A stretch of DNA of 7,511 nucleotides from Verrucomicrobiaceae bacterium UBA2429. Lineage in GTDB: Bacteria > Verrucomicrobiota > Verrucomicrobiia > Verrucomicrobiales > Verrucomicrobiaceae. Each line of letters begins with the position of its first letter. Positions within the stretch are counted from its first letter, which is position 1. Where the stretch lies: assembly GCA_002343505.1 (NCBI GenBank), contig DDQZ01000052.1, positions 39,475 to 46,985 on the forward strand, read 5' to 3'. The notes below the pieces were generated by a model, which worked only from the letters and a program-made list of their open reading frames with translations, was not told where the DNA came from and did no database searches. This document shows positions 5,787 through 7,511 of the stretch, in pieces. Made by a program: the position numbers and the translations under genes.

Positions 5787-6599
5787 TCACGATGAGCCGG
5801 ACTTTTTCCGCGCCGCTTTTTTGGCCGGCTTCACGGCTTGTTTTTTCACGCCGGCGCGTTTCCCCGCGGGCTTCCTTTCCACGACGGCGGGGACGCTTTC
5901 CGCCCCTGAGAGGTCAATGCCAAACAAGGCGGAAAGGTCCGCGTCTCCAAGGTCTGAGGGCGCCTGGTCCAGGCCGGACACCGCCGACTGCCCGGCTTCG
6001 GAAAGCAGCTCCGCCTGATCCACGCCGCGCAGGGTGAAGAGCAGCTCCGGCTTTTCGTCGAGCAGCACGCCCACGCCGTAAAGCACGGCTGAGACATGCT
6101 TGCACATGTCCGCGTAATCGGGGCATGAGCAGTCAAAGCGTATCTCCTTCGGCTTGGGAAAAAGCCCCCCGTCCTTGTCGGTGAGCACCGCCATGACACC
6201 ATCGCCGAGCCGCCCCGCCAGCAGGTCGAGCATGGAGTTCACCTGCCCGGCGCAAGCCTTTTGGATGGCCTTCCACTGGGGCCGCTGCAGGGGCTGGATG
6301 TGGATGCGCGTTTCGTAAAGCTCCGAGCCGGCCACCTGCGCGCTCAGCAGGCCCTGCTCGATGCGCAAATTGTAAACATTGCCCTGGCGCAGATAGCTGC
6401 GCCCGCGCGGCAGGCGGTTTTCATATTGCTGGTAGGACTCCAGATTCCGGCACCAGGCCTGCCCCCAGAAGGTCTTGCTGAGCTTGATGCCCCTCGGCGC
6501 CTGCAGCGCGGTGAATGTCTCGCCTCGCTTCTGGCGGCGGGTTATCTCGCGCTGGAGCTTGTTTTTGCGTTCTTTGGCATCGGAGTAGGACCACCACAT
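5787..6599 (-). CDS. SWIM zinc-finger protein with lysine/alanine-rich tail
   Basis: The protein has 270 residues. The N-terminus (MWWSYSDAKERKNK) and body (FWGQAWCRNLESYQQYENRL at 44-63, then PRGRSYLRQGNVYNL at 64-78 and GLFPKPKEI at 145-153) are typical of the bacterial SWIM family. The SWIM finger CSC...CKH is at 157-168 (C157, C159, C166, H168), followed by AVLYGVG and LLFTLRGVD. SWIM domains bind zinc and are linked to DNA or protein contacts. In bacteria this family often lies next to an SNF2-type helicase, which is absent here. Residues about 242-270 are a basic K/A/P-rich tail (KPAGKRAG, VKPAKKAARKK) like histone H1 tails. I chose the ATG at 6599 because the family normally begins at MWW. 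A TTG at 6707 would add 36 residues and overlap the upstream gene. No Shine-Dalgarno sequence is visible. Confidence 0.88.
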   Translation of the reverse strand: MWWSYSDAKERKNKLQREITRRQKRGETFTALQAPRGIKLSKTFWGQAWCRNLESYQQYENRLPRGRSYLRQGNVYNLRIEQGLLSAQVAGSELYETRIHIQPLQRPQWKAIQKACAGQVNSMLDLLAGRLGDGVMAVLTDKDGGLFPKPKEIRFDCSCPDYADMCKHVSAVLYGVGVLLDEKPELLFTLRGVDQAELLSEAGQSAVSGLDQAPSDLGDADLSALFGIDLSGAESVPAVVERKPAGKRAGVKKQAVKPAKKAARKKSGSS

Positions 6600-6608
6600 G
6601 GCGACCGG

Positions 6609-6635
6609 TTTACACGCGCGCTTCACCGCCGTCAA
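6609..6635 (-). promoter_or_regulatory. Possible promoter of the SWIM gene
   Basis: TTGACG (6635-6630) and TGTAAA (6614-6609) are separated by a short 15-base spacer. A second TTGACG lies 9 bases further upstream. The -10 box ends 9 bases before the preferred ATG at 6599, which would give a leaderless or nearly leaderless mRNA and would support that ATG over the upstream TTG. Spacer length is suboptimal, so support is weak. Confidence 0.25.
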
Positions 6636-6687
6636 ATCCGTCAAAACCACCGTCCCCGCTGGATCGCGCGCCTGCCGGCGGCGGAGG

Positions 6688-7470
6688 TCAGGGAGCCGGG
6701 TCGTCAAAATTCAGAGTGGTCGCGGCGGGCACGGCCTCGTCGGGGAAATGAATGGTGAGGCTTTTCAGTTGCGCAGCCCTGCCGCGCTCGTCCTTGAGCA
6801 GCCATTCACGCACGAAACCGGCCACGGACAGGCGCGCTTTCTCGCGCACGAGGTTGAGGTTTTTGGTGGAGCCGGCGCGTTTTTCGAGAGTTGTGGTCAG
6901 ACCCGCCTCGAGGCTGGCGAGGTTTTCCGCCGCGTTAAAGCGCAGCCAGCCGGCGGTGGATTTTTTCTCCATGCCCTCGGTGCGGATGGACGGAGGCTGG
7001 GAGGGCCGGATGGCGGGAGAGTGGACGATGGCGTGGCCGTCGTTGATCTCGATGCGCCACTCGTCGGAGAGCAGGATGTGGTAGCGGTAAAACACCGGGG
7101 CGCGGATTTCCGAGACGGTGGTGCCCAGCGGGATGCTGTCATTAAAAAGTCCGCGCGAGTCGTGCTTCGTGACCGTCTCGTCCGTCTGCAATGTGGCCAC
7201 CTCCAGCACCGCGCCATTGGTGGAGGCGATCTCGGTCACCGACTGGCGGAAGCTCTCCGTGACGATCGTGGAGGTCATTTTCTCCGGCAGCAAGGCCAGC
7301 CATGAGACACCCTCCCGAGCCATGTCAGCCAGCTTCCACAGCAGCAAGCCGCCCGCGACAAGACTCAGGAGGATGGTGGCAAAAAGGAGCTTCAAGCAGC
7401 CGGAGGAGCGGCGGCTGGCGGGGGGGGGAGCTGGCGGGGGTTCCTCGTCCAGCAAGATAAACTTCCGCAA
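6688..7470 (-). CDS. Membrane-anchored protein, possibly DUF4230-like; 5' end uncertain
   Basis: From a TTG at 7470 the protein has 260 residues. A proline-rich cytoplasmic stretch (11-18) is followed by basic residues and one membrane helix (about 26-46, LKLLFATILLSLVAGGLLLW), with positive charges on the N-terminal side, giving an N-in orientation. The rest would be extracytoplasmic: a beta-rich region (about 85-160; VLEVATLQTDETV, VFYRYHILLSDEWRIEI, then a proline-rich turn) and helices at 178-225 (LASLEAGLTTTLEKRA, then LVREKARLSVAGFVREWLL). This architecture and the helical end recall DUF4230 proteins, whose function is unknown. The assignment is from pattern only. The frame has no stop between 7470 and the window edge, so the true start may lie outside. 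No ATG is available nearby and no Shine-Dalgarno sequence precedes the TTG. A 9-base C run lies in the proline-rich part. Any relation to the downstream SWIM gene (88-base gap) is unknown. Confidence 0.68.
   Translation of the reverse strand: MRKFILLDEEPPPAPPPASRRSSGCLKLLFATILLSLVAGGLLLWKLADMAREGVSWLALLPEKMTSTIVTESFRQSVTEIASTNGAVLEVATLQTDETVTKHDSRGLFNDSIPLGTTVSEIRAPVFYRYHILLSDEWRIEINDGHAIVHSPAIRPSQPPSIRTEGMEKKSTAGWLRFNAAENLASLEAGLTTTLEKRAGSTKNLNLVREKARLSVAGFVREWLLKDERGRAAQLKSLTIHFPDEAVPAATTLNFDDPAP
7420..7428. repeat. Nine-base G/C homopolymer in the membrane-protein gene
   Basis: Nine G on the plus strand (C9 in the coding sense) encode part of the proline-rich stretch before the membrane helix. 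A one-base change would shift the frame between the presumed start and the membrane segment. It is either a slippage site or a place where a sequencing error could hide the true start. Confidence 0.9.
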
Positions 7471-7511
7471 ACAACAGAGCGAGACAAGGCGCGTGCACGT
7501 ACGACGCCGGT

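Noticed and set aside
1..7511. CRISPR arrays, insertion sequences, attachment sites or phage genes
   Set aside because: No regularly spaced direct repeats, no transposase or integrase reading frames, and no duplicated tRNA end next to the tRNA-Gln gene were seen by eye.

Overview
This is a GC-rich bacterial stretch in which every gene I can support lies on the minus strand, so transcription runs from high to low coordinates. The composition, the SWIM-protein type, the apparent lack of Shine-Dalgarno sequences and the tRNA-Gln identity bases would suit a Verrucomicrobiota-like organism. No marker gene settles the phylum, so that is a weak inference. The window looks chromosomal: I see no insertion sequences, integrases, phage genes or CRISPR repeats.

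In order of transcription, the window opens with a membrane-anchored protein (7470 to 6688, start uncertain because the frame is open to the window edge) that may belong to the DUF4230 type. Next is a SWIM zinc-finger protein with a histone-H1-like basic tail (6599 to 5787). A compact block then follows: a 78-residue zinc-ribbon protein (5698 to 5462), a five-cysteine protein resembling the L-2-amino-thiazoline-4-carboxylic acid hydrolase family (5411 to 4860), an AddB-like helicase-fold/PD-(D/E)XK nuclease protein (4863 to 2017), and a short TPR-like helical protein (2024 to 1443). The last three overlap by 4 and 8 bases and are probably translationally coupled.

Downstream lies a complete tRNA-Gln(UUG) with encoded CCA (1372 to 1299). 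Its 3' end is only 12 bases from the start of a guanine deaminase gene (guaD, 1286 to 783). The 5' part of L-aspartate oxidase (nadB, 719 to 1, running off the window) follows. The last three suggest housekeeping functions: glutamine decoding, purine catabolism and the first step of de novo NAD synthesis.

The points most worth a second look are: an AddB-like protein that keeps the nuclease residues but lacks the C-terminal iron-sulfur cysteines and has no adjacent addA; the overlapping gene set around it; the tRNA-guaD junction; the SWIM protein with a K/A/P-rich tail; and the near absence of Shine-Dalgarno sequences, with two possible promoters placed for leaderless transcripts. There is no gene-free stretch over 300 bases. 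I do not see a clear new defence or mobile system, and the nuclease-centred cluster is the only candidate for unusual biology.
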